Source: AC-37 sp036389835
GTDB taxonomy: Bacteria; Actinomycetota; Thermoleophilia; Solirubrobacterales; Thermoleophilaceae
Assembly: GCA_036389835.1 (NCBI GenBank)
Contig: DASVWC010000069.1
Coordinates: forward strand, 1 to 64,000
Reading direction: 5' to 3'
DNA: 64,000 nucleotides
Positions within the stretch are counted from its first letter, which is position 1. Every line of letters begins with the position of its first letter. The position numbers and the translations under genes were made by a program. Positions 45,434 through 52,626 of the stretch are shown piece by piece. Below the pieces are notes generated by a model. That model made no database searches. It was not told the origin of the DNA and saw only the letters and a program-made list of their open reading frames with translations.

Positions 45434-45519
45434 GGAGGGAGAAGCGCCAAGGCGGCGTCCCGGCTTTAGACCCCAGGGGACCGCGCTCAGCGGTTGCGGT
45501 TCGAGTCCGCCTCCCTCCG
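45434..45519 (+). other. tRNA-like sequence (86 nt), degenerate
   Basis: A 7-bp acceptor-like stem (ggaggga with tccctcc) encloses 86 nt, the length of a class II tRNA, with a T-arm-like gcgg-ttcgagt-ccgc at the right place. Position 8 is not T, and the ctttaga loop lacks a proper 5-bp anticodon stem; instead gtccc pairs with ggggac around a 14-nt loop. It is therefore a tRNA-like or decayed tRNA, not a confident gene. Confidence 0.4.
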
Positions 45520-45536
45520 CGCCTAACATTACGCCT

Positions 45537-45722
45537 ATGCCCGCTCGCGCGCGACCCGAGAAGAAAGCTCCCGAGCCTCCGCGTCCCGACGTAGCGGAGA
45601 AAATGAACCCAGAGCAGTCCGAGGCCGACTTCCTGCGCGATCTAGACCGGGCGACTACGAACCGAGCGGACGATCGACTAGCCGACGCTGCTCGACGCGA
45701 CGAAGCATCGCCCAGAACATAG
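45537..45722 (+). CDS. Possible small charged protein
   Basis: 61 aa from ATG 45537, Pro/Arg-rich at first and then acidic and helical (MNPEQSEADFLRDLDRATTNRADD). It overlaps the 3' end of the transposase on the other strand by 68 bp. ATG 45603 is an alternative start. Composition looks protein-like, but there is no family or clear ribosome site. Confidence 0.35.
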   Translation: MPARARPEKKAPEPPRPDVAEKMNPEQSEADFLRDLDRATTNRADDRLADAARRDEASPRT

Positions 45723-46635
45723 GCTCGCGGCTGTTGCGCCGGTTGTAGCGGAACGCGTACTCGTTCAGGTAGTCCTGCAAGTAGGTCGTGCTGACGGCGT
45801 GGTAGACGCCGCGCACGCCGTTCTTGAACAGGCTCCAGAACCCCTCGATGGTCTGGGTGTGTAGGTCGCCCGACACGTAGACCTGCTCGGCGTGCTTCAC
45901 GCGCCGGTGCCCGTAGCTCTTGCCCTCCAAGCCGAGGTAGGAGGGCCACTCGTCCGTGAAGATCATCGACCCCGGTAGGACGTGCTTCACGATCTGGCCT
46001 TGGAGCGTTTGCGCCTTGCGGTCGGAGACCACCTGCGCCCGCACGCGCCCGCCACGCTCGACCATGCCGAACACGGTGGTCTTCTTGCGCTGCTTCCAAG
46101 TGCCGCCCGCCGAGCTTAGGTCGCGGCCCTCGGCCTCCGCTAGTCGCTTGATCTGGGCGGCTCGGGGCTTGCCGCCTATCGCGGTCTCGTCGGCCTCCAC
46201 GTTCCCGCTCAGCTGGCCCTCGTCGTCCGAGAGCAGCGTCCGTATCTGCTTGAACATGCGGTGAGCCGTCTTGTAGGTCACGCCGATCTCGCGCTCCAGC
46301 TGCTTGGCGCTGATCCCGCAACGGGTGCTCGACATTAGGTAGATCGCGAAGAACCACAGCTGGAGGCTGACCGTGGACTTGTGGAAGATCGTCCCGGCGG
46401 TCGGGTAGACCTGCTGGCGGCAGTACATGCACGAGTAGGCGGCGCGGCTCTTGATCCGGAAGAACTTGGTCGGCTTGCCGCAGCCGGGGCAGTCGGAGCC
46501 GTCCGGGAAGAACTTGCCGCGCAGGTACTCCAGGCAGGCGTCGTTGTCCGGGAATAGCTCGAGAAAGCGCGAGTAGGTCATCGTCGATTCGCTCGACGCT
46601 GAGGGGGCTACCGATCCGCGCTTCCTGGCTGCCAT
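45655..46635 (-). CDS. IS1595-family (ISXO2-like) transposase
   Basis: 326 aa. N-terminal zinc ribbon (CPGCGKPTKF ... CMYCRQQ, about 46-75), an HTH-like segment (about 105-135) and the ISXO2 DDE core with ADETAIGG (first Asp), IFTDEWPSYLG (second Asp) and IEGFWSLFKNGVRGVYH (Glu). This family moves by cut-and-paste and makes 8-bp duplications, as seen here. ATG 46635 has ACGGAGC just upstream and TATCAT further upstream, so it is preferred to the longer frame at 46671. Confidence 0.93.
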   Translation of the reverse strand: MAARKRGSVAPSASSESTMTYSRFLELFPDNDACLEYLRGKFFPDGSDCPGCGKPTKFFRIKSRAAYSCMYCRQQVYPTAGTIFHKSTVSLQLWFFAIYLMSSTRCGISAKQLEREIGVTYKTAHRMFKQIRTLLSDDEGQLSGNVEADETAIGGKPRAAQIKRLAEAEGRDLSSAGGTWKQRKKTTVFGMVERGGRVRAQVVSDRKAQTLQGQIVKHVLPGSMIFTDEWPSYLGLEGKSYGHRRVKHAEQVYVSGDLHTQTIEGFWSLFKNGVRGVYHAVSTTYLQDYLNEYAFRYNRRNSREPMFWAMLRRVEQRRLVDRPLGS

Positions 46636-46667
46636 GCTCCGTATGATACCAGTTGCACGTACGTGGG

Positions 46668-47366
46668 TCAAGTATCACGGCCGTACCCCCAGTTATGAAG
46701 CCAGGCGACGCGCTCAGACGCGTAACCGTGTACTTGGTCCCACGTCGTCGGCGTGGCGGCCTGCCCGACCCTCCTGAGCCGCGCAGCCCAGTCGGGTCGC
46801 CCCTCCTTTTCAAGCTCGCTCGCGGTCCCAGTGAGCCAGAGGAAGACTTCGTGCCAAGCTCCGGCGGGTGTGATCCCCGGGTTGTCCAGAATCCCTTGGC
46901 GGCGCGCGTCGATGCGCTCCAGGATTCGGTCGCCCTTCGCCTTTCCGTCGAAACAGATACGCGCGACCCTGACCGCAGCCTCCGCGCGCTCTATCTGTTC
47001 CTCGCGTTGACCCAACAGCTTCCGCGCCTCGTTCCGCTGCCGCCGGGGTGCGGTGATCGCGGAAACAAGCGCTCCGGCCGTCGGAACGGCCCAATAGGCG
47101 AGCAAGGCCGAGACGCCGCCAATGGCAAGCTGGAGCCCTAAGGGCAGGGGCGCGAGCACACCAGCGAAGACGCCCACTAGCGCGCTTACCACGGCCTGAG
47201 CTGCCCCCTGCCAGCTACGTGGGTTGTCGAGCGAACGCGCCATGTCCTCGACGCCGCGATCCCACCTGCTCTGGTCGTGCGGGGTCTTGCGCTGTGCCGC
47301 GTCGATGCGCAGGGCAAGGAGCGGGCCCAGCGCGAAGTGATCCCGGACTCGCCGCAATCGAGCCAC
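46668..47366 (-). CDS. Passenger membrane protein, hypothetical
   Basis: 232 aa from GTG 47366. Two adjacent transmembrane helices (about 48-90, LVGVFAGVLAPLPLGL and GVSALLAYWAVPTAG) precede a cytosolic coiled-coil segment (about 95-125) and a helical C-terminus with Trp and charged residues. It lies between the transposase and the short SSB on the same strand, 25 bp after the SSB stop, so it may share its promoter. No family recognised. Confidence 0.55.
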   Translation of the reverse strand: MARLRRVRDHFALGPLLALRIDAAQRKTPHDQSRWDRGVEDMARSLDNPRSWQGAAQAVVSALVGVFAGVLAPLPLGLQLAIGGVSALLAYWAVPTAGALVSAITAPRRQRNEARKLLGQREEQIERAEAAVRVARICFDGKAKGDRILERIDARRQGILDNPGITPAGAWHEVFLWLTGTASELEKEGRPDWAARLRRVGQAATPTTWDQVHGYASERVAWLHNWGYGRDT

Positions 47367-47391
47367 GGCGGGAGGGTACGGCGCGGCGCTT

Positions 47392-47679
47392 CTAGAGGTA
47401 GTCCAACTGGTCGACCAGAACGCCGATGCCCTGCTCGGGCGGGTCGTCGTCCAGCCGACCCGAGAGGCCGATCCGGCTGCCCTCCGACAGTCGCTCCGCG
47501 CACAGGCGCGCCTCGTCCCCGAACGTGGACACCTCCACGTAGACCACACCCGCGTCCGGTCGGCCGTTGCGCTGGCGGCGCGGGACGGCGACCCGCATCC
47601 GGCACTCCTCCTCGCCCGCGCGGTTCATCCGAAGCTCTGGCTCGCCCACGACCCGCCCGATCAGGCTCACGGCGTTCAC
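47392..47679 (-). CDS. Short single-stranded DNA-binding protein, transposon copy
   Basis: 95 aa, homologous over its whole length to the element copy at 29316-29618 (SLIGRV, CRMRVAVPR, GVVYVEVSTFG, IGLSGRLDDDPP). It lacks the acidic C-terminal tail of replicative SSB. GTG 47679 aligns with the start of the other copy. It is divergent from an XRE gene across an operator of GTGTAC-type half-sites, the same arrangement as in the integrated element. Confidence 0.8.
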   Translation of the reverse strand: MNAVSLIGRVVGEPELRMNRAGEEECRMRVAVPRRQRNGRPDAGVVYVEVSTFGDEARLCAERLSEGSRIGLSGRLDDDPPEQGIGVLVDQLDYL

Positions 47680-47694
47680 GAGCTTGAACACTCC

Positions 47695-47729
47695 GTGTAC
47701 GTACACCGCCGTGTATGGCGGCCGTACAC
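47695..47729. promoter_or_regulatory. Cluster of inverted GTGTAC half-sites (operator)
   Basis: GTGTAC-GTACAC (47695-47706) is a perfect 12-bp palindrome; GTGTAT (47711-47716) and GTACAC (47724-47729) add two more half-sites in alternating orientation. They lie between the divergent SSB and XRE starts and are likely bound by the XRE protein. Confidence 0.6.
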
Positions 47730-47742
47730 CGCACAGGGCAGG

Positions 47743-47967
47743 ATGCGAGGCCCCGTGGCCTCTCCGCAGGACACCTTCGCCCGCAACCTCAAGCGCGCTC
47801 GCGAGCAGTCGGGCATGTCGCAGGAAACGCTGGCCGACCGGGCGGGCCTGCACCGCAACGCCGTGGCCCTGCTGGAAGCCGGGAAGCGCGACGTGAAGCT
47901 CTCCACGGTCGCGAAGCTCGCCAAGGCGCTCGACATGGACGCGAGCGGCTTGGTCAAGGGCGTGTGA
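47743..47967 (+). CDS. XRE-family regulator (transposon passenger)
   Basis: 74 aa, a single Cro/CI HTH domain (about 10-65; GMSQETLADRAGLHRNAVALLE, then STVAKLAKAL). ATG 47743 is preferred to GTG 47695 because the longer frame would translate through the operator; GTG 47755 is a further option. It probably represses the divergent SSB gene and itself. Confidence 0.82.
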   Translation: MRGPVASPQDTFARNLKRAREQSGMSQETLADRAGLHRNAVALLEAGKRDVKLSTVAKLAKALDMDASGLVKGV

Positions 47968-47968
47968 G

Positions 47969-48055
47969 CTACTTCTTCGGCTTCTCGGGCGGCGGGCCGC
48001 CCTTGGCGCCCAACTTCGGCGTGCGCTCAGTGGGTCGTTTGGGCTGATCGACCAT
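47969..48055 (-). CDS. Possible 28-aa proline/lysine-rich peptide
   Basis: MVDQPKRPTERTPK followed by a Gly/Pro/Lys-rich end. GGAG lies 8 nt upstream of ATG 48055. Its composition recalls the 48-aa peptide at 36083-36229. The start codon overlaps that of the plus-strand gene at 48054, so only one may be right. Confidence 0.3.
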   Translation of the reverse strand: MVDQPKRPTERTPKLGAKGGPPPEKPKK

Positions 48056-48917
48056 GTCGCGTCTCCGTGTTTCATCGTACCCGGCCCTCGTCGCGGCACG
48101 CGCGAAGTGGGATCGGGGCGTCAAAGACCTCGATCGCCTTGAGGAACGAATCCGGCAGGTCAACAAAGGAAACCCGTATCGCGTCGAAGTCCAGTTCGAC
48201 CGACAGACGGGTTGGCACTCTGCGTACGTGCGGATCGTCGAGCAGCCGCCGCCTGATCTCAGCGTCCTCGTCGGAGAGGCCGCCTACCAATTTCTTTCCG
48301 CGCTTAACGTGATCGTCTGGGAGCTGGCCGAGCGGAAGATCGGCCGGCACAAGATCAACCAAGGCCGCATCGCGAACTACGTCTCGTTCCCGATCACCAA
48401 GAGACCCAAGGACTTCAAAAGCTTGCTCCTTGTGAGCCAGTCGCTGGTTAGCAAGAAGGCGATTACACGCCTCGATGGAGTACAGGCGTACCGTGGACCG
48501 GACCCCCAGCGCTTCCCGCTGCTTTACCTCAAGCCCCTCGCTGACTTGGACAAGCATCGAGTCATTGCAGGCGCCCTCGGAGGTCTCAACTTCCAAGGCG
48601 TCCGCTTCGCCTGGGATGAAGCCGTAGCCCGGAACCCAACGGTCGAACAGCTGCTCAAAGGCACCAACTTCGTGCACGAGGGCACACCACTCGCACGAAT
48701 ACGGTTCGAGGTTGGGAACGCAGAGGTCAAGGTGGACGTGAATCGCCAACCGCCCGCTGGCATAGCGTTCACTGACGGACGAGCCACGTACACACCCGAC
48801 ATGCTCCGGGCCATCGCCGGGGCCACCCGTTGGGTAATCACAGACCTCACGCCCCTCTTCCCCGGGGAAGACAACCCCTGGGGACCGCCGTTTCCCCGGC
48901 CCGACAGCACGCCCTAG
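48054..48917 (+). CDS. Hypothetical passenger protein
   Basis: 287 aa, apparently soluble. Its N-terminal region (about 10-40, KWDRGVKDLDRLEERIRQVN) is helical; LNVIVWELAERKI, LVGEAAYQFLSALN and a basic KRPKDFKSLL stretch follow. No catalytic motif was recognised. Codon use is less GC-biased than the chromosome. It is the last gene before the right transposon end and is co-oriented with the XRE gene. Confidence 0.6.
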   Translation: MSRLRVSSYPALVAARAKWDRGVKDLDRLEERIRQVNKGNPYRVEVQFDRQTGWHSAYVRIVEQPPPDLSVLVGEAAYQFLSALNVIVWELAERKIGRHKINQGRIANYVSFPITKRPKDFKSLLLVSQSLVSKKAITRLDGVQAYRGPDPQRFPLLYLKPLADLDKHRVIAGALGGLNFQGVRFAWDEAVARNPTVEQLLKGTNFVHEGTPLARIRFEVGNAEVKVDVNRQPPAGIAFTDGRATYTPDMLRAIAGATRWVITDLTPLFPGEDNPWGPPFPRPDSTP

Positions 48918-48934
48918 CGCTAGTCGGCCCGGCG

Positions 48935-48960
48935 GTACGTGTCGTGAAGACCTACTTGCC
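48935..48960 (-). repeat. Transposon terminal inverted repeat, right
   Basis: Reverse complement pairs with 45041-45066 (24 of 26). Confidence 0.9.
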
Positions 48961-48968
48961 CTTAGCTG
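48961..48968. repeat. Target-site duplication, right copy
   Basis: cttagctg, identical to 45033-45040. Confidence 0.9.
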
Positions 48969-49275
48969 TCCCGCCCGAGTAGGCCGTCCCGGTCGCGAGG
49001 TAGTGCTGGCCCGGCTCGAGGTTGACCGTGTTGGGCAGGCGCACCACGGTGCACTGGACGCTGCCGGCCGTGTCCTTCCGGGTGACCTCCGAGCCGCCGA
49101 CGTTCACGGTGTCCGGCCCCCTGTTGAGGAGCTCGATGAACTCGTCGCTCACGCCCCCCGTGCCGCCGGTCTTGAACTCCGAGATGACCACGGTCGCCGA
49201 GCCGGCGGCGGCATTGGCGAGGAGGGCGATTGCGGTTGTGGCGGCGGTGAGCGCCGCGCGCCGAGGCAGGGACAC
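48961..49275 (-). pseudogene. Secreted LTD/TSP3/RTX protein: N-terminal fragment
   Basis: 105 codons from GTG 49275: a signal peptide (LPRRAALTAATTAIALL to about residue 28) and the start of a lamin-tail domain (VVISEFKTGG, DEFIELLN, LATGTAYSGGT). The frame runs into the transposon and stops at 48952. The rest of the gene is at 43857-45032. As it stands it may still give a short secreted fragment. Confidence 0.88.
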
Positions 49276-49388
49276 GCTCGGTCCTTTCGGGGTACCGGGG
49301 GGACGCTAACACGCCGAGCGGCCACGCGCCAGCCGAAGGCGCTGGGTCGTCTCGCCCGCGAAGCAGGAACCGCGGACGCCGGGCGGAA

Positions 49389-49780
49389 ATGGCGGACACG
49401 GGCAACGGATCGACAGCGCTGCGGCGGGAAGGGGCGGCGGCCAACCGCCGGACGGCCCCCGTGTTCGCCGCCTATCTCGTGGTCATCGCTCTCGGCATCG
49501 CCGCGGCGATCGCGATCGGCCTCGTGCGCAACGGCGACGACGCCGAGGCCGGCGCGACGGTGGAGCGGTTCTCGTCGGCGGTCCGCGGCGACGACGGCGA
49601 GGGGGCCTGCGCGCTGCTGCCCCTCAGACGCGCAAGCAGCTCGAGGAGCAGGAGGGCGCCCGCTGTGAGAAGGCGATCCTCGAGTTAGGCCTCTCGGGCG
49701 GCGCGGTTGGTCGCGTCGAGGTCGCCGGTCGGTTCGATGGCGATCCTCGCCGTCTACCTGCGCCAGCGCGGCTCGCCTGA
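49389..49780 (+). pseudogene. Membrane-anchored hypothetical protein, frameshifted
   Basis: The first frame gives an N-terminal cytosolic segment, one transmembrane helix (about 26-48) and VERFSSAVRGDDGEGACALL. At about 49619-49625 the coding sense moves to another frame, continuing QTRKQLEEQEGARCEKAILELGL and ending 49780. One missing base in ctgcccctcag accounts for it. A third fragment (MAILAVYLRQRG, 49737-49829) overlaps in yet another frame, so further decay is possible. The region 49830-49898 has no gene. Confidence 0.6.
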
Positions 49781-49898
49781 GTCGAAGCCGGTCGGCGCGC
49801 GGCACTACGAGACCGGCGTGGAAGGCTGACCCGGCATCCTCGCCGGCGCGGCGCCGCGGCGCCGCCCGCGCGGCGACGCCGCAGCAGCCGAGCCGGCG

Positions 49899-50210
49899 CT
49901 ACGCGGGCTGCGGCGCGCCGGTCAGGTCACCCGCGGTCAGCTTGTAGACCTCGAACGTCGTCCGCCTCTCGTTCTCGCGCGGGACGCCGGCGGCCTCGAG
50001 CGCGTCCGCGAGGCGCCCGCCGAGGAAGCGCTCGAGCGCCTCCTCCGAGTCCCACACGCTGATCATCCGCCAGCCGGGCTCCGCCGGGCCGCCGAACACC
50101 AGCCGCGCGCCCTCCGGCGGCACGGGTCCGCTGCCGGCCACGTTCGCGATGACCTCCTCGGCCTGCTCGCGGCCGTAGTCCGGGTTCTCGTAGATGAGAC
50201 AGATCGCCAT
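49899..50210 (-). CDS. Antibiotic-biosynthesis-monooxygenase-like (ABM fold) small protein
   Basis: 103 aa. Its length and pattern (ICLIYENPDYG at the start, GWRMISVWDSEEALERFLGG in the middle) suit a dimeric alpha-beta-barrel ABM-type protein. Function is unknown; some such proteins act on quinones or heme. ATG 50210 has GGGAGC upstream. It follows the LuxR-type regulator on the same strand, about 100 bp downstream. Confidence 0.65.
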   Translation of the reverse strand: MAICLIYENPDYGREQAEEVIANVAGSGPVPPEGARLVFGGPAEPGWRMISVWDSEEALERFLGGRLADALEAAGVPRENERRTTFEVYKLTAGDLTGAPQPA

Positions 50211-50307
50211 GATCGCTCCCCTGCTGTGTGTTTCCCGCCTCGACGGCGGCCTGGCGGGCACCTTGCCCCACCGGGAGCGCGCTTCCATCAGTGCGATTGC
50301 GGATTCG

Positions 50308-52518
50308 CTACTGAATCCGCTCGCGCGCCCAGGTGGCGAGCTGGGTGCGGTTGTCGAGCCCGACCTTCGCCAGCGCGTGGCGCACGTGGCTCTCGACCGT
50401 CCGCACCGACAGGTGGAGCCGGGCGGCGATCTCCTTGTTGGCCAGCCCCTCCGCCACGAGGCCCGCGACCTCGACCTCCCGCGCGCTGAGCCCCGCCGGC
50501 GCATCCGCCCTGGGGGCCGGCTCTTCGAACGCGAGCGCGATCGCGTCGTCGAGCCCGAGCCGCGCTCCCCGCGCCCACACCCGCTCGGCGTCGGGGCCGA
50601 GCGCGGCCTCGGCGCTGCCGCGCACCCGCTCGAGCCGCGCGCGGTAGAACGGCGCGAACTCGCCGCCGATCCGCGCCCGGACCGAGCAGGCGGCGGCCAC
50701 GACGCGCAGCGCGCGCTCCGGGTCGCGGTGCACGACGGCGCCCGCCTGTCCGATGAGCGCGACCGGCAGCAGCGTCGCGTCGCGGGACTCGCGCAGGCAG
50801 TCGACCGCCCTGCGGTAGTGGGCGGAGGCGGCGGAGGGGTCGGGCGCGCGGTCCGCGGCGATCATCCCGAGGAAGTTGTGACACGACCCCTGGCCCCAGC
50901 GGTCGCCCTGCGCCTCGTTGATGGCCATCGCGCGGTCGAGCAGCTCCCTGGCGGCGTCGTGCTCGCCGGCGACCAGGCGCCCGAAGCCGAGGACCGCGGT
51001 CGCCCGCGCCTCGCCCGTCGGCACCCCGAGGCGCTGGTAGAGCTCGCGGCTCTGCTCGAGCAGCTCGCGCCCGCCGTCGAGGTTGCCCGAGAACGTCTCG
51101 GTGAGGCCCTGGAAGAAGCGCACGCCGGCCTCGAGCACGGGCTCGCCGACCTCCGCGTTCAGCTCGCGCGCGGCCGCCAGGAGCCGCCGGCCGGTCTCGA
51201 GGTCGGCCCCCGAGGTCGCGAGCTGCCCGGCCGCCATCAGGACCTCGACCCGGTGGCGGTCGCGGGCGGGGCAGCCGTCGAGCAGCCGCTCGGCCAGCCG
51301 CAGCCCCTCCGCCTGCCCGAACCGGAAGAACAGGTCGCGCGTTCCGGTCAGTAGCCGCATGGCCGAGCACGGCTCCGAGGCGAGCGCCCACTCGATGGCG
51401 GCGCGGACGTTCTCGTAGTCGTCCTCGAGCTCGTTCACGAATCGCTGCGCCCCGGTGCTGAGCCACTCCTCGCGCGCGACGTCGCCGAGCGCGACGAAGT
51501 GCCGCAGGTGGCGCTCGCGCGCGGCCTCGAGCTCACCGGCCTCGAGCAGCAGCTCGGCCGCATACTCGCGCACGGTCTCGAGCAGCCGGTAGCGCGTTCG
51601 CCCGCGCGGGCTCTCCGAGACAGCGACGAGCGACTTGTCGACGAGTCGCGCGAGCACGTCGAGCGACAGCCCCGGCCCGACCGCGGCCGCCGCGCCCGCG
51701 TCGAAGCCGCCCACGAAGACCGCCAGGCTCCGGAACGCGCGCTGCTCGCCCGCGTCGAGCAGCCGGTGGCTCCACTCGACCGCCGCGCGCACGGTCCGGT
51801 GGTGCGCGGGGCCCACCCGCGAGCCCCCGCCGAGCACCCCGGCCTCCGAGTCGAGGCTCGCCAGGACCTCGGCGAGCGACATCGCGCCGAGGCGGCCGGC
51901 CGCCAGCTCGATCGCGAGCGGCAGGCGGTCGAGCCGCTCGCACAGCTCGGCGACGACCGGGTCGTGCTCGGCGCCCGGCACGAGGTCCGGGCGCCGCTGC
52001 CGCGCGCGCTCGACGAACAGGCGCTCGGCGTCGGCGTGCTCGAGCGGCTCGAGCCGCCACACCGTCTCGCCGTTCACGCCGAGCGACTCGCGGCTGGTCG
52101 CGAGCACCCGCACGCCGCCGCAGGTCGTGAGCAGTGCGTCGACCAGCTCCGCGGAGGCCTCGACGACGTGCTCGCAGTTGTCCAGGAGCAGGAGCGCGTC
52201 GCGGTCGGCGAGGTAGCGCCGGAGCGCGTCCGTCGCGCTGCTCCCGCGCGGTCCCCTGACGCCCAGCGACCGCGCCGCCTCGGCCGCCACGTCGGAGGAC
52301 TGCGGCCCGGCCGTCAGGTCCACGAGCCACACCCCGTCGGCGCGCCGCGCCACCTGCCGCTGCGCGAGCGCCAGCGCCAGGCGCGTCTTGCCCACCCCGC
52401 CCGGCCCGGTGAGGGTGACCAGCCGGGTGGTGCGGAGGGTCGCGCCGATCGCCTCGAGCTCGCGTGCCCGCCCGACGAGCGAGGTGAGCGGCGCCGGGAG
52501 GTTGTGCTCCGCCGCCAT
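50308..52518 (-). CDS. LuxR-family transcriptional regulator with AAA/NB-ARC-like ATPase and TPR region
   Basis: 736 aa. P-loop TLTGPGGVGKTRLA (about 35-48), Walker B LLLLDNCEHV (about 128-137), winged-helix-like part, then a long helical TPR-like region (about 370-650). The C-terminus is a LuxR HTH (LSAREVEVAGLVAEGLANKEIAARL to about 730). This is the LAL/SARP-like signal-sensing ATPase regulator layout. ATG 52518 is chosen because the P-loop domain starts just after it. Target genes are not evident; the ABM gene downstream is a candidate. Confidence 0.9.
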   Translation of the reverse strand: MAAEHNLPAPLTSLVGRARELEAIGATLRTTRLVTLTGPGGVGKTRLALALAQRQVARRADGVWLVDLTAGPQSSDVAAEAARSLGVRGPRGSSATDALRRYLADRDALLLLDNCEHVVEASAELVDALLTTCGGVRVLATSRESLGVNGETVWRLEPLEHADAERLFVERARQRRPDLVPGAEHDPVVAELCERLDRLPLAIELAAGRLGAMSLAEVLASLDSEAGVLGGGSRVGPAHHRTVRAAVEWSHRLLDAGEQRAFRSLAVFVGGFDAGAAAAVGPGLSLDVLARLVDKSLVAVSESPRGRTRYRLLETVREYAAELLLEAGELEAARERHLRHFVALGDVAREEWLSTGAQRFVNELEDDYENVRAAIEWALASEPCSAMRLLTGTRDLFFRFGQAEGLRLAERLLDGCPARDRHRVEVLMAAGQLATSGADLETGRRLLAAARELNAEVGEPVLEAGVRFFQGLTETFSGNLDGGRELLEQSRELYQRLGVPTGEARATAVLGFGRLVAGEHDAARELLDRAMAINEAQGDRWGQGSCHNFLGMIAADRAPDPSAASAHYRRAVDCLRESRDATLLPVALIGQAGAVVHRDPERALRVVAAACSVRARIGGEFAPFYRARLERVRGSAEAALGPDAERVWARGARLGLDDAIALAFEEPAPRADAPAGLSAREVEVAGLVAEGLANKEIAARLHLSVRTVESHVRHALAKVGLDNRTQLATWARERIQ

Positions 52519-52613
52519 CTGCCGATGATCACACGGAGCCGGCGCTCGGCACTTGTGCGAGCGCGCCAAGCCGCCGCCTCGCCATAACTGCGGACATCCG
52601 CCTGCGTTGAACC

Positions 52614-52619
52614 TACAGT
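52614..52619 (+). promoter_or_regulatory. -10 box for the TolB-like gene
   Basis: TACAGT ends 7 nt before ATG 52627 and so favours that start over the GTG at 52618. Confidence 0.45.
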
Positions 52620-52626
52620 GACCCCG

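Larger units (their letters stand above)
45041..48960. mobile_element. IS1595-family transposon with passenger genes (3,920 bp)
   Basis: Ends are inverted repeats of 26 bp matching at 24 positions (45041-45066 and 48935-48960), both beginning GGCAAGTAGGT. It is flanked by the 8-bp duplication cttagctg and interrupts the lamin-tail protein gene. It carries an ISXO2-type transposase, a membrane protein, a short SSB, an XRE regulator, a 287-aa protein and possible small proteins. The passenger load matches the transporter-IS form known in the IS1595 family. Confidence 0.92.

Noticed and set aside
45196..45450. 84-aa minus-strand frame at the left transposon end
   Set aside because: No ribosome site, no domain and shadow-like composition; the area contains hairpins and the tRNA-like element.
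48952..49275. The 107-aa secreted protein as an independent small gene
   Set aside because: Its lamin-tail domain stops at the transposon edge and the remainder is found in frame at 45032 and below.
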